Origin: DHVE2 group archaeon | GTDB taxonomy: Archaea > Thermoplasmatota > Thermoplasmata > Thermoplasmatales > Aciduliprofundaceae | Assembly (NCBI GenBank): GCA_015522955.1 | Contig: WALG01000164.1 | Coordinates: 1 to 7,553, forward strand | Reading direction: 5' to 3' | DNA: 7,553 bases | Shown: positions 1 to 6,846 of the stretch, piece by piece | Position numbering within the stretch: position 1 is the first letter of the stretch | Layout: each line of letters begins with the position of its first letter | Program-made: the position numbers and the translations under genes | Notes under the pieces: model-generated | What the model saw: the letters and a program-made list of their open reading frames with translations, nothing else | Told to the model about the DNA's origin: nothing | The model's database searches: none

Positions 1-35
1 ATATTATACTTCGATATTTATAAGAGGTGAGAAAA

Positions 36-344
36 ATGGCAATTGTGAGGCTGTGGCATGGCAGAGTTCCCTCTGAAAATGGTGATGAATACGAGAAGTT
101 TTTAGTTGAGAGGGCAGTACCCGATTACAGTTCTGTGAAAGGACTTCTGAAGATATATTTCACGCGTAGAGATGATGAAGATGCTACACATTTTCTCTTG
201 GTAACCATATGGGAGTCAATGGACGTGATAAAAAATTTTGCAGGCGAAGACCCAAATCGGGCTAAGTATTATCCGGAAGATGATAACTTCCTGCTGGAAA
301 AGGAGAAATATGTTCAGCATTACGAGATTTTTTACGAAAAATAA
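36..344 (+). CDS. ABM-like dimeric alpha/beta-barrel protein (putative antibiotic biosynthesis monooxygenase family)
   Basis: This 102-aa protein is soluble, with no signal peptide or membrane segment. It begins with a strand ending in a WHGRVP motif, has a central VPDY...G segment, a TIWES strand-helix junction (compare the W-[ED]-S of ABM proteins), then A.YYPEDD.FLLE and a final HYE strand. This layout is typical of small ABM-domain (ferredoxin-like, dimeric) proteins. Family members include heme-degrading and quinone-oxidising enzymes, but most proteins of this subtype have no known function, so I infer none. I chose ATG 36 because GAGGTGA at 24-30 sits at good spacing; the in-frame GTG at 27 overlaps that site. 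A TATA-like TATTTATA at 14-21 is probably too close to serve this gene, so its promoter may lie left of the window. The gene is separated by about 117 nt from the ribosomal operon and seems unrelated to it. Confidence 0.8.
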   Translation: MAIVRLWHGRVPSENGDEYEKFLVERAVPDYSSVKGLLKIYFTRRDDEDATHFLLVTIWESMDVIKNFAGEDPNRAKYYPEDDNFLLEKEKYVQHYEIFYEK

Positions 345-392
345 AAATATGAGGAGTGTGAAGTAATAACAATCAAAGATCTTGAAGTATCT

Positions 393-409
393 GAAGAAAC
401 ACTTTCTTC
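393..409 (+). repeat. 7-bp perfect inverted repeat, possible 3' hairpin of the upstream gene
   Basis: GAAGAAA (393-399) and TTTCTTC (403-409) are perfect inverted copies around a CAC loop. The hairpin lies 49 nt after the stop of the ABM-like gene and just before the TATA box of the ribosomal operon. It could mark the 3' end of the upstream transcript. The stem is weak (AT-rich) and no long T-tract follows, so a role as terminator is only a guess. Confidence 0.3.
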
Positions 410-418
410 TCAAAACAC

Positions 419-426
419 TTAAATAT
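419..426 (+). promoter_or_regulatory. Archaeal TATA box for the rpl44e operon
   Basis: TTAAATAT lies about 25 nt upstream of position 447, which would give a short leader of roughly 15 nt carrying the GGTGAT ribosome binding site at 452-457. The preceding AAAACAC could act as a weak TFB-recognition element. This is the last good TATA-like sequence before the five-gene translation operon. The evidence is sequence and spacing only. Confidence 0.55.
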
Positions 427-461
427 TACCTGCTTATTCGTCCTTTAGTTTGGTGATGGGA

Positions 462-746
462 ATGAAGATGCCCAGGAAAGTTAAGATGTACTGTCCGTAC
501 TGTAAGAGGCATACGATTCACGTTGTAGAAAAGGTTAAAAAGAGAAAAGCAAGCGAACTGCGAGCAGGACAGCGCAGATTCCGCCGCGTTACCGCAGGTT
601 ATGGAGGTTTTCCGAGGCCAAGGTATGAAGGCAGAGAGAAACCCACAAAGCGTTTGAATCTGCGTTTTAGATGCACAGAATGCAATCGTGCGCATACCTC
701 GCCTATGATTCGTGCTAAGAAATTTGAACTGGTGGAGGTGAAGTAA
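462..746 (+). CDS. rpl44e: 50S ribosomal protein L44e
   Basis: A 94-aa zinc-ribbon protein of the large ribosomal subunit, near the E-site, found only in archaea and eukaryotes. The N-terminus MKMPRKVK followed by C11-P-Y-C14 and the second pair C71-x2-C74 form the zinc site. Between them is a very basic stretch with the family's conserved GYGG motif (46-49). Length matches the usual 92-106 aa. The frame stays open back to a TTG at 450, but that would add MVMG ahead of the conserved start and would consume GGTGAT (452-457), which is complementary to the 16S 3' end and well placed for ATG 462. It is the first gene of the operon, and its stop directly abuts the start of rps27e. Confidence 0.95.
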   Translation: MKMPRKVKMYCPYCKRHTIHVVEKVKKRKASELRAGQRRFRRVTAGYGGFPRPRYEGREKPTKRLNLRFRCTECNRAHTSPMIRAKKFELVEVK

Positions 747-944
747 TTGGCAAAGAAGGAGAATGAACTGAGCAAGGTGGATAAGGCATTTGTAAAGGTA
801 AAATGTCCTGATTGCGGAAACGAGCAGTTGGTATACATAAGGGCCAGCACTGTGGTTAAATGCCATGTGTGTGGTGCCACACTGGCCACGCCTACCGGTG
901 GAAAGGCGGATATAAAAGGTGAGATAGTAGAGGTGTATAGGTGA
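747..944 (+). CDS. rps27e: 30S ribosomal protein S27e
   Basis: A 65-aa zinc-finger ribosomal protein of the small subunit. The zinc ligands are C20-P-D-C23 and C39-H-V-C42, followed by the glycine-rich turn ATPTGGKA and the C-terminal strand GEIVEVYR. Length is normal for archaeal S27e (about 60-67 aa). It starts with TTG immediately after the L44e stop, with GGAGGTG at 734-740 giving 6-nt spacing, so the TTG start is well supported. The last codons overlap aIF2-alpha by 4 nt (GTGA), which suggests translational coupling. L44e followed by S27e is a conserved archaeal pair. Confidence 0.95.
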   Translation: MAKKENELSKVDKAFVKVKCPDCGNEQLVYIRASTVVKCHVCGATLATPTGGKADIKGEIVEVYR

Positions 945-1705
945 AGAGAGGATATCCTGAGGTAGGGGAACTGGTAATCGGAACTGTAAAAACGGTGAAA
1001 CCCTATGGGGCATTTGTAGCCCTCGATGAGTATGGAAACAAGGAAGGGTTCATCCATATTGGAGAAATTGCCACTGGGTGGATAAAGTATATACGAGATT
1101 ATATTCGGGAGGGGCAAAAGGTCGTTTGTAAGGTTTTGCGTGTGGATCCAGAAAGAGGACACATAGACCTCTCTCTCAAGCGTGTGAACGAACACCAGCG
1201 TAGAGAGAAAATTCAGGAATGGAAAAATGAGAAGAAGGCCCAGAAACTTTTTGAAATTGTTGCTCAACGCCTTGGCAAGAGTGTAGAAGAGTGCTATGAG
1301 GAATTTGGATATGAGATTATGGAGCATTACGGCACATTATTTGCAGCATTTGAGGATGCTGCTATAAACGAGGATGCACTTAAAGATGAGGGTTTTGAGG
1401 GACCATGGCTGAAGGTCTTCACACAGGTTGCTCAAGAGAACATTGTGCCTCCGTATGTGAAGATTTCAGGATATCTGGAGTTGACAACTTCCGCACCCGA
1501 CGGTATTGAGAGAATAAAAAAGGTTCTTAGTAAGATTGAGAGCGAGTCGGTTGTGGTGACCTATGTAGGTGCTCCCAGATATCGCATAATGGTAGAGGCT
1601 GAAGATTATAAAACCGCAGAGGAAATACTCCAGAATGCAGCTCAGATTGCATTAAAAGAGTTTGAAAAAATGGGTGGAGAAGGGGAGTTCCAGAGAAGGT
1701 TGTGA
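941..1705 (+). CDS. eif2a: Translation initiation factor aIF2, alpha subunit
   Basis: A 254-aa alpha subunit of heterotrimeric aIF2, which brings initiator Met-tRNA to the small ribosomal subunit. Residues about 7-83 are the S1/OB-fold domain, with YGAFV, EGFIHIGEIA and the VDPERGHIDLSLKRV signature. A helical domain covers about 90-170, and the C-terminal alpha/beta domain that binds the gamma subunit covers about 172-250. Start is GTG 941, overlapping the rps27e stop, with GAGGTG at 930-935. Length is slightly short compared with the usual 260-275 aa but no domain is missing. In the loop matching the eukaryotic phosphorylation loop, the sequence is EIATGW. Thr45 stands where Pyrococcus has Ser48, and the position aligned to eukaryotic Ser51 is Ala44. 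Its operon neighbours are ribosomal and rRNA-modification genes, as in many Euryarchaeota. Confidence 0.95.
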   Translation: MKRGYPEVGELVIGTVKTVKPYGAFVALDEYGNKEGFIHIGEIATGWIKYIRDYIREGQKVVCKVLRVDPERGHIDLSLKRVNEHQRREKIQEWKNEKKAQKLFEIVAQRLGKSVEECYEEFGYEIMEHYGTLFAAFEDAAINEDALKDEGFEGPWLKVFTQVAQENIVPPYVKISGYLELTTSAPDGIERIKKVLSKIESESVVVTYVGAPRYRIMVEAEDYKTAEEILQNAAQIALKEFEKMGGEGEFQRRL

Positions 1706-1710
1706 TACCA

Positions 1711-1887
1711 TTGCATACCCTGATAAGGAAATGTCCAAAATGCGGAAGGTATACCTTAAGGAAGATTTGCCCTGTTTGTGGGGAAAAGACCTCCGAGGTT
1801 CTGCCACCCAGATTTTCCCCAGAGGATAGATATGGAAAGTATAGAAGGATACTAAAGAAAGAGGTGAGAAAATGGAGCCAATCATAG
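1711..1887 (+). CDS. nop10: H/ACA ribonucleoprotein component Nop10
   Basis: A 58-aa zinc-ribbon protein that binds Cbf5 in the H/ACA RNP guiding rRNA pseudouridylation. The zinc site is C8-P-K-C11 and C20-P-V-C23, followed by the family signature PPRFSPEDRYGKYRR and a basic tail. I prefer TTG 1711 because it gives the short N-terminus usual for the family (MHTLIRKCPKC), and GTGAT at 1702-1706 can pair with the 16S 3' end at 4-nt spacing. The alternative GTG 1702 overlaps the aIF2-alpha stop as GTGA, like the previous junction, and would add three residues (MIP), but its nearest purine-rich site is only 1 nt away. The last 16 nt overlap the PAC2 gene, whose ribosome binding site is inside nop10. 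Confidence 0.93.
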   Translation: MHTLIRKCPKCGRYTLRKICPVCGEKTSEVLPPRFSPEDRYGKYRRILKKEVRKWSQS

Positions 1888-2627
1888 TAAAATATGTAGA
1901 AAAACCGGAATTAAATAAGCCCGTGCTCATTGAAGGTTTACCGGGTGTGGGTAATGTGGGCAAAATTTCTGCTGAATATTTGAAAGATAAATTAAATGCA
2001 AAACTATTTGTAGAAATTTACTCCAAATATCTGCCACCTCAAGTGCTTATGAGGCCAGATGGAACCCTTTATCTAGTTAAAAATGAGTTGTATTATTACA
2101 AGAATCCGAAGGGAAGAGATCTTATAATACTGGTGGGTGACTACCAAGGAATGAGTTCTGAGGGGCAGTATGAGTTATCCTATAAAGTCCTTGAGATAGT
2201 TAAGGAATTTGGAACAGATATGATTTTCACTCTTGGTGGTTACGGTACTGGCCAACTGGTGGAGGTTCCCCGGGTATTCGGTGCTGCTACAAATCTTGAA
2301 CTGGTAGAGAATATGAAAAAATACAGTGTATATTTCTCCCCATCGGATCCTGCAGGTGGCATTGTGGGTGCCGCTGGGCTTCTTTTGGGTCTGGGTTCTG
2401 TGGTATTCGGAATGCAAGGTGTATGTCTCATGGGCGAGACCTCTGGCTATTTCTCAGATCCCAAGAGTTCCTTTGAGATTTTAAAAATTATAAAGCAATA
2501 TTTCAACCTAGATATAGATCTATCTGAAATAGAACTCCGCTCAAAAGAGATAACGGAGATTACAACACAACTGAAGGAAGAGCAGAAAAACGAGGAAAGA
2601 AAAGAGGATCTTGGCTACATAGGCTAA
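1872..2627 (+). CDS. PAC2-family protein (archaeal proteasome assembly chaperone-like, PbaA/PbaB type)
   Basis: A 251-aa soluble protein of the PAC2 superfamily, related to eukaryotic proteasome assembly chaperone PAC2 and to archaeal PbaA/PbaB. Signature segments are GLPGVGNVG (22-30), the strand DLIILVGDYQ, LGGYGTGQ (121-128) and the glycine-rich GGIVGAAGLLLGLG helix region. A charged, probably helical C-terminus (about 225-247) precedes the end, LGYIG. Some archaeal homologues dock on the 20S core through a C-terminal hydrophobic-Tyr-X tail. Here Tyr is third from the end, so the motif is not canonical. Start ATG 1872 has GAGGTGA at 1861-1867, inside nop10, and the 16-nt overlap implies coupling. 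It is the last gene of the operon. Family assignment is firm; the proteasome role is inferred from homologues. Confidence 0.88.
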   Translation: MEPIIVKYVEKPELNKPVLIEGLPGVGNVGKISAEYLKDKLNAKLFVEIYSKYLPPQVLMRPDGTLYLVKNELYYYKNPKGRDLIILVGDYQGMSSEGQYELSYKVLEIVKEFGTDMIFTLGGYGTGQLVEVPRVFGAATNLELVENMKKYSVYFSPSDPAGGIVGAAGLLLGLGSVVFGMQGVCLMGETSGYFSDPKSSFEILKIIKQYFNLDIDLSEIELRSKEITEITTQLKEEQKNEERKEDLGYIG

Positions 2628-2642
2628 CCCTTTAGGGAAACC

Positions 2643-2656
2643 TTAAAATTTTATAA
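2643..2656 (+). promoter_or_regulatory. Candidate TATA region upstream of the fumarase genes
   Basis: The 54-nt gap between the PAC2 gene and the fumarase alpha start contains the AT-rich run TTAAAATTTTATAA. A TATA box centred on TTAAAATT (2643-2650) would place transcription start near 2672, leaving a very short leader that cuts into the GGAGGTGA site at 2670-2677. One centred on TTTTATAA would place it even later. Either the leader is minimal or the fumarase genes are also read from the upstream operon. Confidence 0.35.
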
Positions 2657-2681
2657 GATGATACCTGAGGGAGGTGACCTT

Positions 2682-3533
2682 ATGATAGATGAAATTGTAT
2701 ATGCCATAAAGAAGGCAGAGACCAAATTATCAGAAGACACAGTGCGAGCTCTGAAAACCGCACTTGAGAAAGAGACAAACGAGATGGCCAAAACCCAGTT
2801 GATGGCGATACTCAAAAATGTGGAGGTAGCGGATAAATACAAGTTTCCCATGTGTCAAGATACAGGCTTGCAGACATTTTTCTTGGATGTTGGGTACGAT
2901 TTTCCGTATATGAAGGATCTTGAAAATGCGCTCGTAGAGGCTGTACGCAGAGCCACCAAGGAAATTCCACTGAGACCAAATGCAGTGCATCCTTTTCTGC
3001 ACAAGAATTCGGGAGATAACACCGGTCGCTTTGTGCCCTATATTCACTGGGAACTGAGGGAGGGCGATGATGCCATAATCCATGTGATACCCAAAGGCGG
3101 CGGCAGCGAAAATATGAGTGGTTTATATATGCTCTCACCAGGAGTTGGAATCAAAGGTATAAAAAAGGCAGTGGTAGAGCACATATTCCGCTCTGGAGGA
3201 AAACCATGCCCACCAACAATAATAGGAGTTGGCATTGGAGGTGGTGCCGATCTTGCATTAACTCTTGCAAAAAAGGCCGCAATCCTTCGTCCTATAGGAG
3301 AGAGACACCCTGAAGATTTTGTTGCAAAATTAGAAGAGGAACTTTACGAGATGGCCAACAAACTGGGTATAGGGCCCATGGGTCTTGGAGGTGATACCAC
3401 CGTGCTTGATGTGCATGTTGAATACGCTTACAGACATCCTGCTACACTCCCTGTGGGTATCGTTACCCAGTGCTGGGCAAACAGAAGGGCAAAGATACGT
3501 ATTGATGCCAATGGGCATGTGGAGGTGGTCTAA
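2682..3533 (+). CDS. Class I fumarate hydratase (Fe-S), alpha subunit
   Basis: A 283-aa N-terminal-domain subunit of a two-subunit class I fumarase, which interconverts fumarate and malate through a [4Fe-4S] cluster. The three cluster cysteines are visible: C58 in PMCQDTG, C176 in KPCPPT and C264 in TQCWANRRAKI. Other family motifs are the NSGDNTGRF segment, PKGGGSEN, GVGIGGGAD and GPMGLGGDTT. I start at ATG 2682 because GGAGGTGA (2670-2677) is ideally placed; an in-frame ATG at 2658 lies before that site and would add eight unconserved residues. It abuts the beta subunit. The same two-domain family includes L(+)-tartrate dehydratase and related hydro-lyases, so substrate is assigned by likelihood. 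No other gene in the window argues for a different one. Cytoplasmic and oxygen-sensitive by analogy. Confidence 0.9.
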   Translation: MIDEIVYAIKKAETKLSEDTVRALKTALEKETNEMAKTQLMAILKNVEVADKYKFPMCQDTGLQTFFLDVGYDFPYMKDLENALVEAVRRATKEIPLRPNAVHPFLHKNSGDNTGRFVPYIHWELREGDDAIIHVIPKGGGSENMSGLYMLSPGVGIKGIKKAVVEHIFRSGGKPCPPTIIGVGIGGGADLALTLAKKAAILRPIGERHPEDFVAKLEEELYEMANKLGIGPMGLGGDTTVLDVHVEYAYRHPATLPVGIVTQCWANRRAKIRIDANGHVEVV

Positions 3534-4109
3534 ATGGAGTATCACGTAAAGACTCCCATAGAGAATGCAAGAGACTTCCATGTGGGTGATGTGCTCTATG
3601 TCACGGGAGAGATGGTTCTTGCTAGGGATGAGGCTCATAAAAAACTCCTTGAGGAGGGGTCACCTATAGATTTGCGTGGCGGCGTGATTTACCACTGCGG
3701 TCCCGTGGTCACAAAGAAAGATGGAAAGTGGCGTGTGGTTTCTGCAGGACCCACCACAAGCATAAGAATGGAGATTTTCGAGGACGAATTCATTGAGAAA
3801 TTCAGACCCGCAGTAATCATCGGCAAAGGAGGAATGGGGCAGAAAACATTAAAAGCATTGGAAGAGTACGGTGCAGTCTATGCAGCCTATACAGGTGGAT
3901 GTGGAGCACTGGCTGCAGAGAGAATAAAAGGCGTTAAAGAGGTGCACTTCCTAGAAGAACTAGGCATACCAGAGGCAGTGTGGGTTTTCCGTGTGGAAGA
4001 GTTCGGGCCTCTTGTGGTAACCATGGACTCACATGGTAAGAGTTTCTATGAGGACATTGACGCTCAGGCCAAGAAGAACCTTGAGGAGCTCCTCTCACAT
4101 ATTCAATGA
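3534..4109 (+). CDS. Class I fumarate hydratase (Fe-S), beta subunit
   Basis: A 191-aa subunit matching the C-terminal swivelling domain of class I fumarase; it completes the active site formed with the alpha subunit. Visible motifs are YHCGPVV, GPTTSIRM (72-79, with R78 in the substrate-binding region), IGKGGMG, the AYTGGCGALAAERI segment (C123) and MDSHGKSFYEDI near the C-terminus. ATG 3534 follows the alpha stop with no gap and is preceded by GGAGGTG at 3521-3527. Length is normal for separate archaeal beta subunits. The separate alpha/beta arrangement is common in archaea and anaerobic bacteria, whereas E. coli FumA is a fusion. A T-rich terminator follows directly. Confidence 0.9.
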   Translation: MEYHVKTPIENARDFHVGDVLYVTGEMVLARDEAHKKLLEEGSPIDLRGGVIYHCGPVVTKKDGKWRVVSAGPTTSIRMEIFEDEFIEKFRPAVIIGKGGMGQKTLKALEEYGAVYAAYTGGCGALAAERIKGVKEVHFLEELGIPEAVWVFRVEEFGPLVVTMDSHGKSFYEDIDAQAKKNLEELLSHIQ

Positions 4110-4110
4110 C

Positions 4111-4126
4111 TTTTCTTTTTATTTTT
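4111..4126 (+). terminator. T-tract archaeal terminator after fumarase beta
   Basis: Directly after the TGA of the beta subunit the non-template strand reads TTTTCTTTTTATTTTT, 14 T in 16 positions with no clear stem before it. Intrinsic archaeal termination needs only such T-runs. It separates the fumarase transcript from the nurA-herA promoter that follows within 20 nt. Confidence 0.65.
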
Positions 4127-4138
4127 GCAATTCAGAAA

Positions 4139-4149
4139 ATATTATAAAT
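4139..4149 (+). promoter_or_regulatory. TATA box for a probably leaderless nurA-herA transcript
   Basis: ATATTATAAAT is a strong TATA-like element. Its centre lies about 23-26 nt before ATG 4169, so transcription should begin at or within a few bases of the start codon. No Shine-Dalgarno sequence is visible between 4150 and 4168, in contrast to nearly every other gene here. Both facts point to a leaderless mRNA. Confidence 0.6.
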
Positions 4150-4168
4150 TCGAAATCTATGTTTGATT

Positions 4169-5149
4169 ATGCTTCAAACACTGCAGAAGATTGCAATTCG
4201 CCCTCAGCCAAACGACTACGGGCTTCCCGAGATAAAAGATGCTATTCCAGTTCCAATCTCTGAGAAGAATTTTTATCCAATAAAAAGTACACATGCAAAA
4301 ATAGGTTTTGTAGATGGTGGCAATAACATCCTCTTTCTTTCCCCAGGTCAGGCTGTGCATATGCTCCGTCTCTACTATTCAATTTTTAAGGATAATCACA
4401 AGATAGAATTTGGTAGATACACGTTCATTCTTGACGTCACTTTTGATAATTTCACACAGGATTTTCACGTAAAAATATACGATGTGGATGATGTATCTTT
4501 ATTCCCCGAGGAAATGCAGATTCCTGTGGGTGAGATAGATGAGAGAGAGAAAATAAAAGGTGTAGGTGGTTATCTTCGCAGAATAGGAGAGTGGCTTTTG
4601 ATGGAGAAAATAGTGTCCAAATGCGATGTGCTTGTGCATGATGGTTCTCTGCAAACTGGAGAAATGAGAGAGTACGAATACGCCAATCGTTTGTTTAATG
4701 CGCTGAAAGACACAATCTTGGTAGGATTCTCAAAAACCTGCAGTTTGATAACTTCCCGCGGCTATTCTCTTCTGGCCTCCATACATCATCTCTCCCTTCA
4801 GAGGAATATCACAGCGCCATGGTACTATTATCCAATAGCGAGAAACATATCCACCATAAAGGGTGATATGTTTGTTGTGAAACTCCATCCCCATAGCGAG
4901 TATGCATTCAGAACAGAAATTTATCCGGAGAAGTACGCAGAGCAAGCCCTAGGCTCTCTGATATCTCAGAGCAACGACCCCACATTTCTGGGATATCCCT
5001 ATGGACTATTAGATGCTGATATCAATGCAAGAATAACTGAGGAAGAGGCAAGAATATATAGGGCAATGCTCTATAATGCAGCCGATGAATTTTCAAAACT
5101 TCAGGCCAATGCACTCAATGCGCATGACCGAATCAGTGAGGTGAGATAA
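4169..5149 (+). CDS. nurA: NurA-domain DNA nuclease
   Basis: A 326-aa protein with the NurA fold, a Mn-dependent nuclease that works with HerA in DNA end resection. The expected acidic motifs are present: KIGFVDGG with D49, LVHDGSL with D158, a GFSKT segment with the conserved lysine, a PHSEYAFR...YPE region, and a C-terminal GYPYGLLDADINARI motif with D282 and D284. Length is within the family range (about 300-450 aa). The open frame begins at TTG 4163, but I take ATG 4169 because it coincides with the predicted transcription start and no ribosome binding site is present. It abuts herA, whose ribosome binding site lies in its last codons. mre11 and rad50, frequent partners, are not in this window. 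Confidence 0.85.
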   Translation: MLQTLQKIAIRPQPNDYGLPEIKDAIPVPISEKNFYPIKSTHAKIGFVDGGNNILFLSPGQAVHMLRLYYSIFKDNHKIEFGRYTFILDVTFDNFTQDFHVKIYDVDDVSLFPEEMQIPVGEIDEREKIKGVGGYLRRIGEWLLMEKIVSKCDVLVHDGSLQTGEMREYEYANRLFNALKDTILVGFSKTCSLITSRGYSLLASIHHLSLQRNITAPWYYYPIARNISTIKGDMFVVKLHPHSEYAFRTEIYPEKYAEQALGSLISQSNDPTFLGYPYGLLDADINARITEEEARIYRAMLYNAADEFSKLQANALNAHDRISEVR

Positions 5150-6655
5150 ATGGTAGGTCAGATTATTGGAGGAAGTTATGGCGAAATCCTGATAAGACAG
5201 AAAAGCGAGGAAGTTATAGAATTGGGTGACCTTCTTGTGGCGGATGATATATTACTTCAAATCTACGATATGGAATATGGAAGTTTGCTTCAGCCCAGCG
5301 ACCTCGCAAGAATGAGCGGACTACAACTGGAAGGTTACGGTACCACCGAGATACATGAGAAGGATGTGCGAAATTATATATTGCTGAGAGCTAAACCACT
5401 TTTCAATCTGAAAACCAAGAGCATACCCAAAACTCTGCCAAGATTCTTTCATATTCTGCGCAGAGCCAGTGCTCAGGATTTTGAGTTTCTGGAGAAACCC
5501 CAGAACGCCATTTATCTTGGCAAAATAAGAAGTGGCTCAAAAATTCTTGCCGTACCTGTTTATATAGACGGAAAAAACGCCTTAACACATCATATTCTTA
5601 TACCCGCGACCACAGGACGCGGGAAAAGCAATCTTGTTAAAGTAATACTCTGGAATTTGATTGGAAAGGGATACGCAGGTATTCTAGTTCTGGATGCTCA
5701 TAACGAGTATTACTCTTATATGAAAAACGGTAAAAAATACGGGCTCAAATACCATCCTGATGCAGGAAAAAATGTGATATATTATACTTCCTCACCAGCA
5801 CCTGGAGAAAGAGGGTTGAGAATTAATATAAAGAATGTGAGGCCTTGGCATCTAAGAGAGATTGTAGAATTCACCTCCGCCCAGGAAGATGCCCTATACC
5901 TATTCCACAAAGAGTACCGGGAGAGATGGATAGAGCATCTTCTCTTAGCTCAAGAAGGAATGAGCGGTGTGAGAGTCGAAACATTAGCATCTCTACAGAG
6001 AAAGATAAAGGTCGCACTTGAATTAGACGTGAATTCTCATGGTGAAATTTATGAGCGTGGCACCATATTCTCCGTTTCTGAGGGAGAGAGAACCATTGCC
6101 GATATATGTGATTACCTTGAAAATGGTAAGATAGTGATTTTAGATACCTCTTCACTAAGCCAAGAGATAGAACTTCTTGTCTCGGGAATGATAATGAGCG
6201 AGATGTTTTCAAGATACAAGCGTTACAAGGAGCAGGGAGTGCTTGAAGATAAGCCTGTGGTCTCTGTAGTGATAGAGGAGGCCCCAAGAGTACTAGGCGA
6301 GGGGAAGAGCAATATATTTGGAACCATAGCCAGAGAAGGAAGAAAATTTCATATTGGCATCATAGCCATCACCCAACTTTCATCCATGATACCCAGGGAA
6401 ATCCTTGCAAATCTCAATACCAAGATAATCCTAGGAAATGAAATGAGTTCTGAAAGAAATGCTATAATAGGCTCCGCTGCCCAAGACCTGAGCAAAGATG
6501 ACAAGATGATAGCCTCATTAGACAGAGGTGAGGCTATCGTGAGCAGCATATTCACGAAATTTGCAATTCCCCTACAGATAGATTCCTTTGAAACACTGGT
6601 TGATAAGAGCAGAGAAAAGAGAAAGAAGAGAGATACCTTAATGCTTTTTGGCTGA
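5150..6655 (+). CDS. herA: HerA-family hexameric DNA translocase ATPase
   Basis: A 501-aa ATPase of the HerA/FtsK superfamily that, with NurA, unwinds and resects DNA ends for recombination. Residues 1 to about 95 form the N-terminal HAS beta-barrel ([15 protein letters not shown]...). Walker A is ATTGRGKSN, with K159 and S160. VLDAHNEY (D182) follows it, as in HerA. Walker B is [10 protein letters not shown] with E376-E377, followed by a likely arginine-finger segment AREGRKF (R395, R398) and the IIAITQ sensor strand. The C-terminal part has [13 protein letters not shown]. Length is typical of HerA (about 500 aa). The first Walker A glycine is alanine; the general P-loop pattern allows this, though HerA usually has Gly. 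ATG 5150 directly follows the nurA stop with GAGGTGA at 5138-5144. The pairing with nurA supports the assignment. Confidence 0.88.
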   Translation: MVGQIIGGSYGEILIRQKSEEVIELGDLLVADDILLQIYDMEYGSLLQPSDLARMSGLQLEGYGTTEIHEKDVRNYILLRAKPLFNLKTKSIPKTLPRFFHILRRASAQDFEFLEKPQNAIYLGKIRSGSKILAVPVYIDGKNALTHHILIPATTGRGKSNLVKVILWNLIGKGYAGILVLDAHNEYYSYMKNGKKYGLKYHPDAGKNVIYYTSSPAPGERGLRINIKNVRPWHLREIVEFTSAQEDALYLFHKEYRERWIEHLLLAQEGMSGVRVETLASLQRKIKVALELDVNSHGEIYERGTIFSVSEGERTIADICDYLENGKIVILDTSSLSQEIELLVSGMIMSEMFSRYKRYKEQGVLEDKPVVSVVIEEAPRVLGEGKSNIFGTIAREGRKFHIGIIAITQLSSMIPREILANLNTKIILGNEMSSERNAIIGSAAQDLSKDDKMIASLDRGEAIVSSIFTKFAIPLQIDSFETLVDKSREKRKKRDTLMLFG

Positions 6656-6710
6656 TTCAATACATATCTACATTTCTACACCTTTCGTTTTACAATTTTC
6701 GTAGCCATTC

Positions 6711-6723
6711 TCCTCTCAGAGGA
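6711..6723. repeat. Short inverted repeat after herA, possible terminator hairpin
   Basis: TCCTC (6711-6715) and GAGGA (6719-6723) can pair around a TCA loop. It lies 56 nt past the herA stop, in a 191-nt non-coding gap that also contains T-rich stretches (for example CGTTTTAC and AATTTTCG at about 6686-6701). The 3' end of the herA transcript is probably in this stretch, but which element ends it cannot be told. I see no gene in 6656-6810. Confidence 0.3.
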
Positions 6724-6810
6724 TTCATAGTTATACTTCTCTTCATGTCCTATTCGGAAAAGCAGATTATGTAACTTCTTTCAAATATACAATCTGACCA
6801 CATAAGCGAA

Positions 6811-6820
6811 AATTTTAAAA
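6811..6820 (+). promoter_or_regulatory. TATA box of the tRNA(CAU) gene
   Basis: GCGAAAATTTTAAAA (6806-6820) carries an A/T box about 27-34 nt before the first base of the tRNA, with a purine-rich stretch in front that could be the TFB-recognition element. The spacing predicts transcription start a few bases before 6847, as usual for archaeal tRNA genes. Confidence 0.6.
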
Positions 6821-6846
6821 TGGTGTATGAGTTATGCCTCCTTACC

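Noticed and set aside
14..21. TATTTATA as promoter of the first gene
   Set aside because: It is about 15-22 nt before the chosen ATG and overlaps the region needed for the leader and its ribosome binding site, so the spacing is wrong for a gene with a Shine-Dalgarno.
348..422. Stop-bounded stretch encoding ITIKDLEVSEETLSSQNT after a GAGGAG site
   Set aside because: It reads like protein, but the frame has no ATG, GTG or TTG start; only ATA at 366 would fit the spacing. It is too short to support as a gene or a pseudogene.
426..1327. Long minus-strand open frames opposite rpl44e, rps27e and aIF2-alpha
   Set aside because: Shadows of well-supported conserved genes on the plus strand. They have no family motifs and no ribosome binding sites.
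2628..2637. CCC-TTTA-GGG inverted repeat after the PAC2 gene as a terminator
   Set aside because: The stem is only 3 bp and no T-run follows. It is too weak to call.
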